The position numbers and the translations under genes are program-made. Positions 16,434 to 24,378 of a stretch of DNA of 64,000 nucleotides are shown here, in pieces (positions within the stretch are counted from its first letter, which is position 1; every line of letters starts with the position of its first letter). The stretch covers positions 62,001 to 126,000 of the forward strand of contig JBGVPL010000042.1 of NCBI GenBank assembly GCA_045126975.1, read 5' to 3'. The DNA is from Aphodosoma sp045126975. Its GTDB lineage: Bacteria; Bacteroidota; Bacteroidia; Bacteroidales; Paludibacteraceae. The notes under the pieces were generated by a model that worked only from the letters and a program-made list of their open reading frames with translations, did not search any database and was not told the origin of the DNA.

Positions 16434-17441
16434 TTATTTTTTCGCTGCAATAGCTTGATTTGCAGTGATAGCAATCATTTGTTCGATATCAGTTACAGAG
16501 CAACCACGGCTGAGGTCGTTGATTGGAGCAGCCATACCTTGAAGTACTGGACCAATAGCTTCTGCACCACCAAGACGTTGTACCATTTTATAGCTGATGT
16601 TACCAACTTCAAGCGATGGGAATACGAATGTATTTGCGTGACCAGCAACTTTGCTACCTGGAGCTTTCAATTGACCTACTGATTCAACCAAAGCGGCATC
16701 GGCTTGAAGTTCACCTTCAATCATCATATCAGGAGCTTTTTCTTGTGCCATTTTTGTAGCAGCAACTACTTTGTCAACCATTTCGTGTTTTGCACTACCT
16801 TTAGTTGAGAACGAAAGCATAGCAATACGTGGTTCTTTATTTGCAATAGCACGCATAGTTTCGCCTGTTGCAACAGCGATTTGAGCCAACTCTTCAGCAG
16901 TAGGATTTGGCATAACTGCCACGTCAGCAACCATCAACAAACCATCTTCACCATATTGAGGAGTTTTTGTGAACAACATCATAGCACCAGACACGCAAGT
17001 CATACCTGGTTTAGTTTTCACAATTTGCAATGCAGGACGAAGCACGTTGCCTGTAGTATTTTGAGCACCAGCCAATTCGCCATCAGCATCGCCTGATTTA
17101 ATCATCAAACAAGCAAGATACAATGGATCTTTAGCCAAACGTGTAGCCTCTTCAATAGTCATACCTTTGCTTTTGCGAAGTTCAGCAAGCAAAGTAGCAT
17201 ATTTTTCAAGGTTAGGATTGTTTTCTGGGTCAACAATTGTGGCCTCTTTGATGTAAGTATATCCTTTCTCTTCTGCCAAACGATTGATTTCAGCAGGATT
17301 ACCGATAAGGATGAGTTTAGCAACTTTGTCACGCAATACTGAGTTAGCAGCCTCGAGTGTGCGAGGTTCAGTACCTTCTGGCAAAACAATGCGCTGTGGA
17401 TTTTGTTGAGCGCGTTCTTTGATTTCTTGAAGAAGTTTCAT
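16434..17441 (-). CDS. pta: Phosphate acetyltransferase
   Basis: Pta makes acetyl phosphate from acetyl-CoA and phosphate. The 335-residue short form starts MKLLQEIKERAQQNPQRIVLPEG and has SGDADGELAGAQNTTGNVLRPALQ, VSGAMMLFTKTP, MLSFSTKGSAKHE and NTFVFPSLEVGNISYKMVQR, as in the PTA_PTB family. First gene of pta-ackA-CoA-transferase. The spacer upstream (17445-17543) holds two heptad arrays, AATGAGG/AATTAGA type and CTAACCT/TTAACCT type. Confidence 0.96.
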   Translation of the reverse strand: MKLLQEIKERAQQNPQRIVLPEGTEPRTLEAANSVLRDKVAKLILIGNPAEINRLAEEKGYTYIKEATIVDPENNPNLEKYATLLAELRKSKGMTIEEATRLAKDPLYLACLMIKSGDADGELAGAQNTTGNVLRPALQIVKTKPGMTCVSGAMMLFTKTPQYGEDGLLMVADVAVMPNPTAEELAQIAVATGETMRAIANKEPRIAMLSFSTKGSAKHEMVDKVVAATKMAQEKAPDMMIEGELQADAALVESVGQLKAPGSKVAGHANTFVFPSLEVGNISYKMVQRLGGAEAIGPVLQGMAAPINDLSRGCSVTDIEQMIAITANQAIAAKK

Positions 17442-17444
17442 TTC

Positions 17445-17543
17445 AATGAGGAATTAGAAATGAGGAATAAAGAAAGTGGATAAGGATAAATTATAATTAC
17501 ATGTACATTCTAAATCTAACCTTTAACCTCTAACCTTTAACCC
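17445..17543. repeat. Two heptad arrays upstream of pta
   Basis: AATGAGG, AATTAGA, AATGAGG, AATAAAG at 17445-17472, and CTAACCT, TTAACCT, CTAACCT, TTAACCC at 17516-17543. Confidence 0.8.
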
Positions 17544-17571
17544 CAAATTTATTAGTTATTATTGTTAATTG

Positions 17572-19203
17572 TTAATTTAAAATATCAATCTTATCAGCAT
17601 TATATATTTCACGATTGTCTTTATCTTTAATATCGCCATGTACAAATGCCACAACTTCCATATCTTCGAGCACACAATCAAACGAACCTACCTTTTCTGG
17701 AATTGTATAAGTATATTCTACAGAATAATTACCATCAGCATCAAGCGTAAGTTTATCTCCAAGCGATGATGTCAAGAATGCACGTGGCGATGTATGATAA
17801 TAATCACCAACCGAACCTGCTTGTGATGCTAACATATTATCTTGATTTACAAGAACTGTGACATAAGCTACATCTTTCAACGAATTACCTTTAACCACAA
17901 CTTGCAACTCACGTGTCTCTACATTAAACTCACGAGTCAATTCCATTGTTGCTTCTGCAGGAGTAGGAATCAACGATGCCAAAAGTGAAGAAGTAATATA
18001 ACCCGGATGCCAAATAAGAGTCTCTTTGGCAGTCTCATTATATTTCATCACCTTACGATCAATATTACATTGAGGTGCGGCATTAACACCAAGCATATTT
18101 GCAATATCCATTGTTCCTGAAATTGTAAAAGCATCACCTACACCAGGCAAATAGGTATGATGTGCAATCCAACATACTTGCTCTGGATTTGTCAACTCCG
18201 CAATAGCTTTTTTTATCGAGTTTGCACCTTCAGGACAATTCGAACATGTTTGACCAGTGAATTGTTCTATTAAAATAGCATTACGTTTCAAACCCGCATA
18301 AACATTCAATGATGATTTATACTCTTCCGACTCTACAGATTGACCCTTAATTTTTGCTTTTACAGCAAAATCCACATTACCTTCCACTTCGCCAACAGGG
18401 ACCATAATTTCAACCTTTATTGATTGACCATTCATCATTACTTTATCAACCGCAGTCGTTGTAGATTTTTCACCAATAGTAGATATTATTTCCAATCCCT
18501 CAATAGTACAAACGCCCGCATTACGAATTTCTAAAGTTGCTTTAAATTTATCATTTGCACGAGTTGCCTTAGGAACAGAAAGTTGATCCACTGCTATTGC
18601 ATATTGTGTTTCAGCAGAATAATCACCACCTTGAAGAATAGCTTGAACCGACCAATAGCCTTTTGTTCCCATTTGCGACAATTGGTACCAGTCATTATTC
18701 CACCACATAAATTCTGTAGGCACCATTTTCGATGCAGGCTCAAGACCAATCACAAAACCTGTACCTGTAATTTTATAACCTACATAAAGGCTATCTCCTG
18801 TAATTGCCACAGGTTCATCAAACAACACATACTGCCAACCTTCATCTACCCAAGTAAATGACTTACGAGCCAATGCACTTTCAAGATTTTTCTCTGTCAA
18901 AACAAAAACTTCTGCATCTGACACACTACCAGCAATCAATGCGCGTACACCGATAATATGTGTACCATGTGCAGCCAATTCACTACCACTCAACAAAGTA
19001 GCAGTCGCCATTGTATATGGTTGATTCATACCAAATCGACCATCTTCACGACTATTCACAGGATCAGTACAATTACCATAAAGATAAACCATATCTTTAT
19101 CATCACTTTCAGTACCATTCCCATCTTTGATTTCACAAGACACAAACAAAATAGTAGCAAACACAAAAGTAGCCACTACGCCAAAAAGATTTTTCAATTT
19201 CAT
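17572..19203 (-). CDS. Omp28-like lipoprotein with thioredoxin-type CxxC
   Basis: Start ATG 19203 (MKLKNLFGVVATFVFATILFVSC) gives a lipoprotein signal; an 11-residue upstream extension is unlikely. The 543-residue protein has an N-terminal beta-rich part (VYLYGNCTDPVN, WQYVLFDEPVAITGDSLYVGY), a middle Ig-like part, and an Omp28 domain containing ILIEQFTGQTCSNCPEG (a thioredoxin-like CxxC) and CWIAHHTYLPG. Its paralog lies just upstream (19332-21197), but that one has a T9SS sorting tail where this one has a lipid anchor. The role of Omp28 proteins is not settled; redox or adhesin functions have been proposed. Confidence 0.85.
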   Translation of the reverse strand: MKLKNLFGVVATFVFATILFVSCEIKDGNGTESDDKDMVYLYGNCTDPVNSREDGRFGMNQPYTMATATLLSGSELAAHGTHIIGVRALIAGSVSDAEVFVLTEKNLESALARKSFTWVDEGWQYVLFDEPVAITGDSLYVGYKITGTGFVIGLEPASKMVPTEFMWWNNDWYQLSQMGTKGYWSVQAILQGGDYSAETQYAIAVDQLSVPKATRANDKFKATLEIRNAGVCTIEGLEIISTIGEKSTTTAVDKVMMNGQSIKVEIMVPVGEVEGNVDFAVKAKIKGQSVESEEYKSSLNVYAGLKRNAILIEQFTGQTCSNCPEGANSIKKAIAELTNPEQVCWIAHHTYLPGVGDAFTISGTMDIANMLGVNAAPQCNIDRKVMKYNETAKETLIWHPGYITSSLLASLIPTPAEATMELTREFNVETRELQVVVKGNSLKDVAYVTVLVNQDNMLASQAGSVGDYYHTSPRAFLTSSLGDKLTLDADGNYSVEYTYTIPEKVGSFDCVLEDMEVVAFVHGDIKDKDNREIYNADKIDILN

Positions 19204-19237
19204 AAAAAGTGTTTTTTCTTTCAACATAATAAACATG

Positions 19238-19267
19238 CAAAGTTACTAATACTTTTCGACATAACAA
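19238..19267 (-). promoter_or_regulatory. Promoter of the Omp28-like lipoprotein gene
   Basis: Minus strand: TTG (19267-19265), 19 nt, TAACTTTG (19245-19238), 35 nt before the chosen start. Confidence 0.65.
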
Positions 19268-19278
19268 AAAGAAAATCA

Positions 19279-19312
19279 AAAAAAAGAAGCACCGAATTAA
19301 AATCGGTGCTTC
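19279..19312 (-). terminator. Terminator of the T9SS Omp28-like gene
   Basis: A 10-bp stem (GAAGCACCGA, TCGGTGCTTC; 19286-19295 and 19303-19312) is followed on the minus strand by a T-run. It starts 20 bp after the stop at 19332. Confidence 0.85.
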
Positions 19313-19331
19313 CTAATATTTTTAGCTAATT

Positions 19332-21197
19332 TTATTTTTTGATAAACTTAACAACTTTCTCATTTACTTGCAAGAAATATGTTCCTGCACTCAAACCACT
19401 AACATTGATAGATGCATCCGCAACACTAATTTGATATTCTGCAGCAAGGATACCATCAATAGTATAAACTCTCACAACATCACCAGCAGTCATACCTTCA
19501 ACATACAATACGTCAACAGCAGGATTTGGATAGATATTCATATCTTCTGCATAAGAATATTCAACATCGCTGATTACGTCAATTGTTGCTTGCGCTGTAT
19601 TATGAACCATACGTTTAGCACTTTTTGCAATATCACCATGCACAAAGGCAACCACGTCTAATTCACCTTTACAACCAAATTTACCAACATACTCAGGCAT
19701 TTCACATTCAAAAGAAGCTGTATAATTGCCATCTGCATCAAGAGTAAGTTTATCACCTTTTGCGGCAGTCAAAAACAAACGTGGTGCATTATTATGTTCA
19801 TATTGACCAGTTGCACCTGATTGTTTTGCCATAATACCATTTTGTTTAACTATAACTGTTACAAACAAATCATCCACGAGAGACTTTCCTGTAACTGTTA
19901 CATTCAACTTACGAGTATCTGCATTATATTCACGATTAAGATTAAGAGTTACAAGAGTTGGTGTAGCAATCAATTCTTCGAGCAAAGAAGTTGTAGCATA
20001 ACCAGGATGCCAAATCAATTCAGTTGTTCCTGGTGTATATTCAACTGGCATACGGTCAATATTACAAGCTGGGGCAAAATTGGCACCAAGTACATTTGCA
20101 ATAGTTGCGCTTTGATCCAAAGAAAAATCATCTGTGTAATATGTGTGGTGCGCAACCCAAACTACTTTATCTGGATTTTCCAATCCTTCGATTGCAGCAG
20201 CCATTGCTTTCGCTCCACCGGGACAGTTCGGACAAGATTGACCTGTAAATTGTTCAACAAGGATAGCATTACGCTCTGTTGCATCTTTTGTATAAACTGT
20301 CATTGTTGCTTTTGAACTATTATCTTCAGCATTTACATCAGACTCATATTCAGCCAAAAATTCGATATTAACATCAGCATAATTACCTTCAACTTCTGGA
20401 GCAACAAAATCATTAAACTCTACCAACAAAGATTGACCATTCAACAATTTATCTGACACCGTAACTGTTTTTGTTTCTTCTCCCAATGTACATTTAACTG
20501 TCACATTTTGCGCAGAAACAACACCGTCATTACGTAGTTCACATGCTATAGCTACAGCATCACCCTCTTTTACGCTTTTTGAAGCAGTGGCTCTTTCAAG
20601 AACAACATTGTTTTGTTGTTCTGCTGAATAGTCACCACCAACAACGATAGCCTGAATTGACCATACATATTTACCTAATTGACTAGAAACAAGATCCCAA
20701 GTGCCATCTATGTTAATTGCTTCTGTTTTTGATGATTTTTTAGCTGATTCAAGAGCCAAGAAATCAGTTGTGCCAGTTGCTAAAAATCCAATATAGGTAT
20801 CAGCAGTAAAATTATATGGTTCATCAAACAAAACATATTGCCAACCACCTTTTTTATAAGTAAACTCTTTTTCAATCTCTGGTTTTTCATAATCTGCGCC
20901 AAGAATTACCTTTCCTGTTTCTACTTCAGCACCAATATAAACACGAATACCAACAATACTTGTGGCTTTTGCTTGCAACGCATCCAAGGTCAACAATGTT
21001 GCACCACCAAATGTGTGTTGCAAACCATCACCAAAGCCAAATATTTGCGCATTATCCATTCCCGAAGAAGCACAATTTCCAAGAAGATAAACTTGATCAT
21101 TTGTTTCTTCCGATGCTACCACTTGTGTTGATACCGAAACACATACAAATACCAAAACAAGAGCAAAAAATCTTTTTAGTAAATTTTTCAAATTCAT
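19332..21197 (-). CDS. Omp28-like protein with T9SS sorting domain
   Basis: This 621-residue protein has a type I signal (MNLKNLLKRFFALVLVFVCV...VVAS) and no lipobox. The order matches its paralog downstream: VYLLGNCASSG, WQYVLFDEPYNFTADTYIGF, CARDB-like middle (ELRNDGVVSAQNVTV), then ILVEQFTGQSCPNCPGG and WVAHHTYYTDD of the Omp28 domain. It ends with NIYPNPAVDVLYVEG...VRVYTIDG...GTYFLQVNEKVVKFIKK, a textbook type A sorting domain, so it should be exported by T9SS to the surface. The pair appears to be a duplication with two anchoring solutions. A -7 box TACCTTTG (minus, 21261-21254) precedes it. Confidence 0.88.
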   Translation of the reverse strand: MNLKNLLKRFFALVLVFVCVSVSTQVVASEETNDQVYLLGNCASSGMDNAQIFGFGDGLQHTFGGATLLTLDALQAKATSIVGIRVYIGAEVETGKVILGADYEKPEIEKEFTYKKGGWQYVLFDEPYNFTADTYIGFLATGTTDFLALESAKKSSKTEAINIDGTWDLVSSQLGKYVWSIQAIVVGGDYSAEQQNNVVLERATASKSVKEGDAVAIACELRNDGVVSAQNVTVKCTLGEETKTVTVSDKLLNGQSLLVEFNDFVAPEVEGNYADVNIEFLAEYESDVNAEDNSSKATMTVYTKDATERNAILVEQFTGQSCPNCPGGAKAMAAAIEGLENPDKVVWVAHHTYYTDDFSLDQSATIANVLGANFAPACNIDRMPVEYTPGTTELIWHPGYATTSLLEELIATPTLVTLNLNREYNADTRKLNVTVTGKSLVDDLFVTVIVKQNGIMAKQSGATGQYEHNNAPRLFLTAAKGDKLTLDADGNYTASFECEMPEYVGKFGCKGELDVVAFVHGDIAKSAKRMVHNTAQATIDVISDVEYSYAEDMNIYPNPAVDVLYVEGMTAGDVVRVYTIDGILAAEYQISVADASINVSGLSAGTYFLQVNEKVVKFIKK

Positions 21198-21314
21198 AAA
21201 TTTTAAGATTTAAAATTGTTATTAGATAAAAGATTAAGATAATAATTAGACCGCAAAGGTAATAATTTTTTTTTAAACCTCATCACAAAAATCAAAAAAA
21301 ATAAATCAAATAAG

Positions 21315-22508
21315 TTATTTTAACAAAATACTCGCTCTATACACTGTATTTTCAGATACTGGGCACAATGAAAAATAACCTTTTTTGAATCGTCCTCCCT
21401 CTATCTCAATAGGATTCTCTTCGGTTTGAATATTATGATCTCGCAACAACTCTCCTGGAGGGCAATGATCTATCATAAACATTCCTTTTGCTCCTTTCAG
21501 AACACATCGGTCATAAATCGTACGCGCAACCATGCCCATTGTCATACGAAGATTAAATTCTACCACCGGATTTACCTTATACTCTATATCTCGTGTCTCG
21601 TGTCTCATATCTCGTGTCTCAGAATACACAAACATATCCACTCCAACAAATCCAGTATAAGTTTTAGCCACTTTCTCACGCAAAAAATTGGTCAACTCAT
21701 CACGTATCCAATTCAAATAATCAATCGACACCCATTTTGTCAATTCTGCCTCAATATCTTCATTCGACCACAAATAATTTCCTCGATAGATACCACTGCC
21801 TTCTGTAAAAAACAACGAATAACCAGCAAACGTAACATCGCCACGCCCCACTTTAAACTCCATAGCAAAATCTTGCACTCTATCATACGCCACCTCTCCC
21901 ATCACCGAACCTTGCTTCTCTATTACACGTTTACACCAGCCCGAAAGACTTGGAGTCAACTGCCCCGACGACCAAAACACGCCCTTACCACTTCCACTCC
22001 AAGGTGCTTTAAAAACCACCTCTTTATATTTAGTAGCAAAAGCATTAACCTCTGCCATAGTAGTCAATTCAACTGCCAATTGAGGTAATGAATTAGGATA
22101 GATAGAGCAAGTACGCAAATAATTCATTGCATCAATAGTCAACCGTCTATGTGCCAACCTCTTATATTCATCTATTCTTTCTGGCGTAGGCAACAATTTT
22201 TCCGCAACTCCATTATTCAAAAAAAACTTACGCACAGCCATATCCCAACCCCAAGGCTCTACCTTAAATTCCTCTATTTTGTCTTTCGAAAACAATGGTA
22301 TAGTAGCAACATCCAATCCTAATACATTCAAATCTTCCGTAAATTCCTGATCACTCAATACTTCCGACGCTACCTCCTCGGCAAACCAACATGGCAACAA
22401 CGACAAATCATCGGCAAAAGCCATTGCCGATTCTGGTGCTTGAAAATGAGCACTCCCATTTGCCAAAGCCAAATCATGATCAGGATTAAAATAATATAAT
22501 CGCGACAT
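21315..22508 (-). CDS. ATP-grasp-like protein with heptad-encoded insertion
   Basis: Start ATG 22508 (MSRLYYFNPDHDLALANGS) is preferred, since upstream codons are AATTCAC-type heptads. The 397-residue protein has VVFKAPWSGSGKGVFW, which looks like an ATP-grasp nucleotide-binding loop, and a later GFVGVDMFVY...VNPVVEFNLRMTMG, which fits the metal and nucleotide acidic/Asn site. I infer an ATP-dependent carboxylate ligase with unknown substrate. Residues about 297-308 (ETRDMRHETRDI) are encoded by five heptads at 21586-21620 and interrupt the stretch between these two ATP-site segments. Confidence 0.7.
   Translation of the reverse strand: MSRLYYFNPDHDLALANGSAHFQAPESAMAFADDLSLLPCWFAEEVASEVLSDQEFTEDLNVLGLDVATIPLFSKDKIEEFKVEPWGWDMAVRKFFLNNGVAEKLLPTPERIDEYKRLAHRRLTIDAMNYLRTCSIYPNSLPQLAVELTTMAEVNAFATKYKEVVFKAPWSGSGKGVFWSSGQLTPSLSGWCKRVIEKQGSVMGEVAYDRVQDFAMEFKVGRGDVTFAGYSLFFTEGSGIYRGNYLWSNEDIEAELTKWVSIDYLNWIRDELTNFLREKVAKTYTGFVGVDMFVYSETRDMRHETRDIEYKVNPVVEFNLRMTMGMVARTIYDRCVLKGAKGMFMIDHCPPGELLRDHNIQTEENPIEIEGGRFKKGYFSLCPVSENTVYRASILLK
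21586..21620. repeat. Five heptads inside the ATP-grasp-like gene
   Basis: ATATCTC, GTGTCTC, GTGTCTC, ATATCTC, GTGTCTC: 35 bases with period 7 inside coding sequence. Confidence 0.9.
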
Positions 22509-22515
22509 TTCAATC

Positions 22516-22550
22516 AATTCACAATGCACAATTCATAATGCACAATTACA
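22516..22550. repeat. Five AATTCAC-type heptads between sufE and the ATP-grasp-like gene
   Basis: AATTCAC, AATGCAC, AATTCAT, AATGCAC, AATTACA fill the spacer upstream of the 22508 start. Confidence 0.85.
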
Positions 22551-22565
22551 ATGCATTACAAATTG

Positions 22566-22994
22566 TTAGTTCAACTTATTAAGAGCATATAATTTCATCT
22601 TCTCTACCATCGACACCAAACCATTACTGCGCGTTGGCGACAAATGCTCCTTCAAACCTATCTTATCAAGAAAACCAAAATCATACTTCACAACCTCTTC
22701 GGCTGTACAACCCGACATCATATTTATCAACAACGCAACTATACCTTTCACTATAATCGCATCGCTTTCTCCACGAAAATACAATCTTCCCTCTTGCTCA
22801 TCGCACACCAACCAAACTTGACTTTGACAACCTTTTATCAATGTATCATCATTTTTCTCTTCCGCCGACAAACCCTCCAATTCACCCCCTAAATCCACAA
22901 GATACTGATAACGATCCATCCAATCTTCATAAACCTCAAATTCCTCGAGTAATTCAATCTCTTTTTCTTCTAATGTTTTCATTTTTTCAGACAT
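22566..22994 (-). CDS. sufE: SufE-family cysteine desulfurase activator
   Basis: SufE accepts persulfide sulfur from the desulfurase SufS and passes it on for Fe-S cluster assembly. The 142-residue protein has the typical helical start (EEFEVYEDWMDRYQYLVDLG), the sulfur-accepting cysteine in IKGCQSQVWL near residue 56, and the ending FLDKIGLKEHLSPTRSNGL. The length is normal. The rest of a suf operon is not adjacent. It lies between the aroA and ATP-grasp-like genes with heptad spacers on both sides (GTAGCGA type upstream at 22998-23025). Confidence 0.92.
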   Translation of the reverse strand: MSEKMKTLEEKEIELLEEFEVYEDWMDRYQYLVDLGGELEGLSAEEKNDDTLIKGCQSQVWLVCDEQEGRLYFRGESDAIIVKGIVALLINMMSGCTAEEVVKYDFGFLDKIGLKEHLSPTRSNGLVSMVEKMKLYALNKLN

Positions 22995-22997
22995 ATA

Positions 22998-23094
22998 GTA
23001 GCGAGTAGCGAGATATAAGACTTATTCGCTTCTCTTGTTTATTATTTTATAAATACAATCATAATTCCTCATTCCTAACTCCACATTCCTCATT
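22998..23094. repeat. GTAGCGA and ATTCCTC heptad arrays at the aroA 3' end
   Basis: GTAGCGA twice, GATATAA, GACTTAT (22998-23025) lie in the spacer. ATTCCTC, ATTCCTA, ACTCCAC, ATTCCTC (23064-23094) lie inside the aroA frame and encode its C-terminal tail. Confidence 0.8.
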
Positions 23095-24329
23095 TTTTTA
23101 TATTCTTCCCAAAATCCCGGATATGATTTATAAACCACTTCTGGATTTTCAATCTCTATATCCATCACCAATCCTACAACTGCCATAGCCATCGCCACTC
23201 TATGGTCATTGTAAGTCTCAATCCTCGGTACGCTATTAGATTGAAAATTACTACCCGATGATAAAATTGGTCTCTGAACATTAAACTTTAAACTTTGTAA
23301 ATTATGAATTGTGAATTGTGAATTATGAATTATTTCATAACCACATTTTCCCATCTCATTTATCAAAGCCTCAATCCTATCACTCTCTTTCACTCGCAAA
23401 GTCTCCACCCCACTTATCTCAAATTCCACTCCCAACAAACATGCCACTACTGCTATATACATCACAGCATCAGGCATATTCCTACAATCCAAAACCAACT
23501 TCTCAACAACATCTCCGCACCATTCTATCTCCACACCATTCTCCACCTCCATTGTCCTAACTCCCAATTTTTCAAATACTTCAACTATCGCTCTATCGGG
23601 CTGGTAACTATCTAAACTCAACCCCTCAAACAAAAACCTCCCTTTCCTCAATACTGCCATCGCCGCATACCACACCGTAGCCGACGACCAATCCTTTTCT
23701 CCACTATATCTCACTCCTCTTTTATATCTTTCTATCACATTTTGTGTCAAACTAATATACGATTGTGATGCAACATCACCATCATATTCAATCTCTATTC
23801 CACCCTCTACACTATCCGCTATCAACATCAACGCCGAAGCAAACTGACTACTCAACGACGCATCTAACTTCACTCTACCACCTTTCAATTTTCTACCTTC
23901 AATCTTCAATGGTGCAAACCACTCTTTATTAACATATTCTATCTTCGCCCCCATTCCCCTCAACGCATCCACCAATGGCTTTATCGGACGCTCACACAAT
24001 CTCTCCGACCCCGTCAACTCCCACTCTCCCTCTGTCACAGCAAAATAAGCAGTCAAAAACCTCAATGCCGTACCAGAATGATGCAAATCAATTTGAGAAT
24101 TGAACCGAAGGTCTTTGAGCCTTTGGCGATAAAAAATTGAGAATTGAGAATTATTCAACAATTGTGCATTGTGCATTATGCATTGTGCATTATGCAACGC
24201 TCTCGACAGCACATACAAATCATCATTCTCTTCCTCAATTTCAACACATCGCCCATTCAACGCATCCAACACCAGCTCCCTTGCCATCACACTTTTCGAC
24301 AATGGCAATATGAGTTGAATATTATTCAT
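23022..24329 (-). CDS. aroA: EPSP synthase with three repeat-derived segments
   Basis: AroA joins shikimate 3-phosphate and PEP in the shikimate pathway. Start ATG 24329 (MNNIQLILPLSKSVMARELV) is chosen because the frame further upstream is repeat sequence and overlaps the next gene. Recognisable sites are PLSKS, SGTALRFLTAY, SERLCERPIKPLVDAL, SSQFASALMLIAD, DSYQPDRAIVEVF, ETLRVKESDRIEAL and TYNDHRVAMAMAVVG. Three stretches are not family-like. Residues about 45-76 (HNAQCIMHNAQLLNNSQF..., then a 33-bp dispersed element) come before the SGTALR loop. Residues about 332-350 (IHNSQFTIHNLQ) come before the NDHR motif. The last 24 residues follow the normal end YPGFWEEYKK. All are made of heptads, in frame. 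Activity seems plausible because the insertions fall in loops. Confidence 0.88.
   Translation of the reverse strand: MNNIQLILPLSKSVMARELVLDALNGRCVEIEEENDDLYVLSRALHNAQCIMHNAQLLNNSQFSIFYRQRLKDLRFNSQIDLHHSGTALRFLTAYFAVTEGEWELTGSERLCERPIKPLVDALRGMGAKIEYVNKEWFAPLKIEGRKLKGGRVKLDASLSSQFASALMLIADSVEGGIEIEYDGDVASQSYISLTQNVIERYKRGVRYSGEKDWSSATVWYAAMAVLRKGRFLFEGLSLDSYQPDRAIVEVFEKLGVRTMEVENGVEIEWCGDVVEKLVLDCRNMPDAVMYIAVVACLLGVEFEISGVETLRVKESDRIEALINEMGKCGYEIIHNSQFTIHNLQSLKFNVQRPILSSGSNFQSNSVPRIETYNDHRVAMAMAVVGLVMDIEIENPEVVYKSYPGFWEEYKKMRNVELGMRNYDCIYKIINKRSE
23280..23334. repeat. Heptad insertion 2 in aroA
   Basis: About eight 7-base units: ATTAAAC/TTTAAAC type, then AATTATG, AATTGTG, AATTGTG, AATTATG, AATTATT at 23300-23334. 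Confidence 0.85.
24102..24134 (+). repeat. Dispersed 33-bp element inside aroA
   Basis: A 33-bp sequence starting GAACCGAAGGTCTTTGAGCC is identical to 26628-26660 in lgt. Two heptad sets follow it: AATTGAG type (24135-24155), then ATTGTGC/ATTATGC type (24161-24195). Together these make insertion 1 of aroA. Confidence 0.9.
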
Positions 24330-24378
24330 AGGATCAATATACGTATATAATTGTGAATTGTGCATTGTGAATTGTGCA

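Noticed and set aside
23318..23615. Two overlapping plus-strand small frames starting in heptads
   Set aside because: They lie antisense to aroA and their starts are repeat sequence; no independent support.
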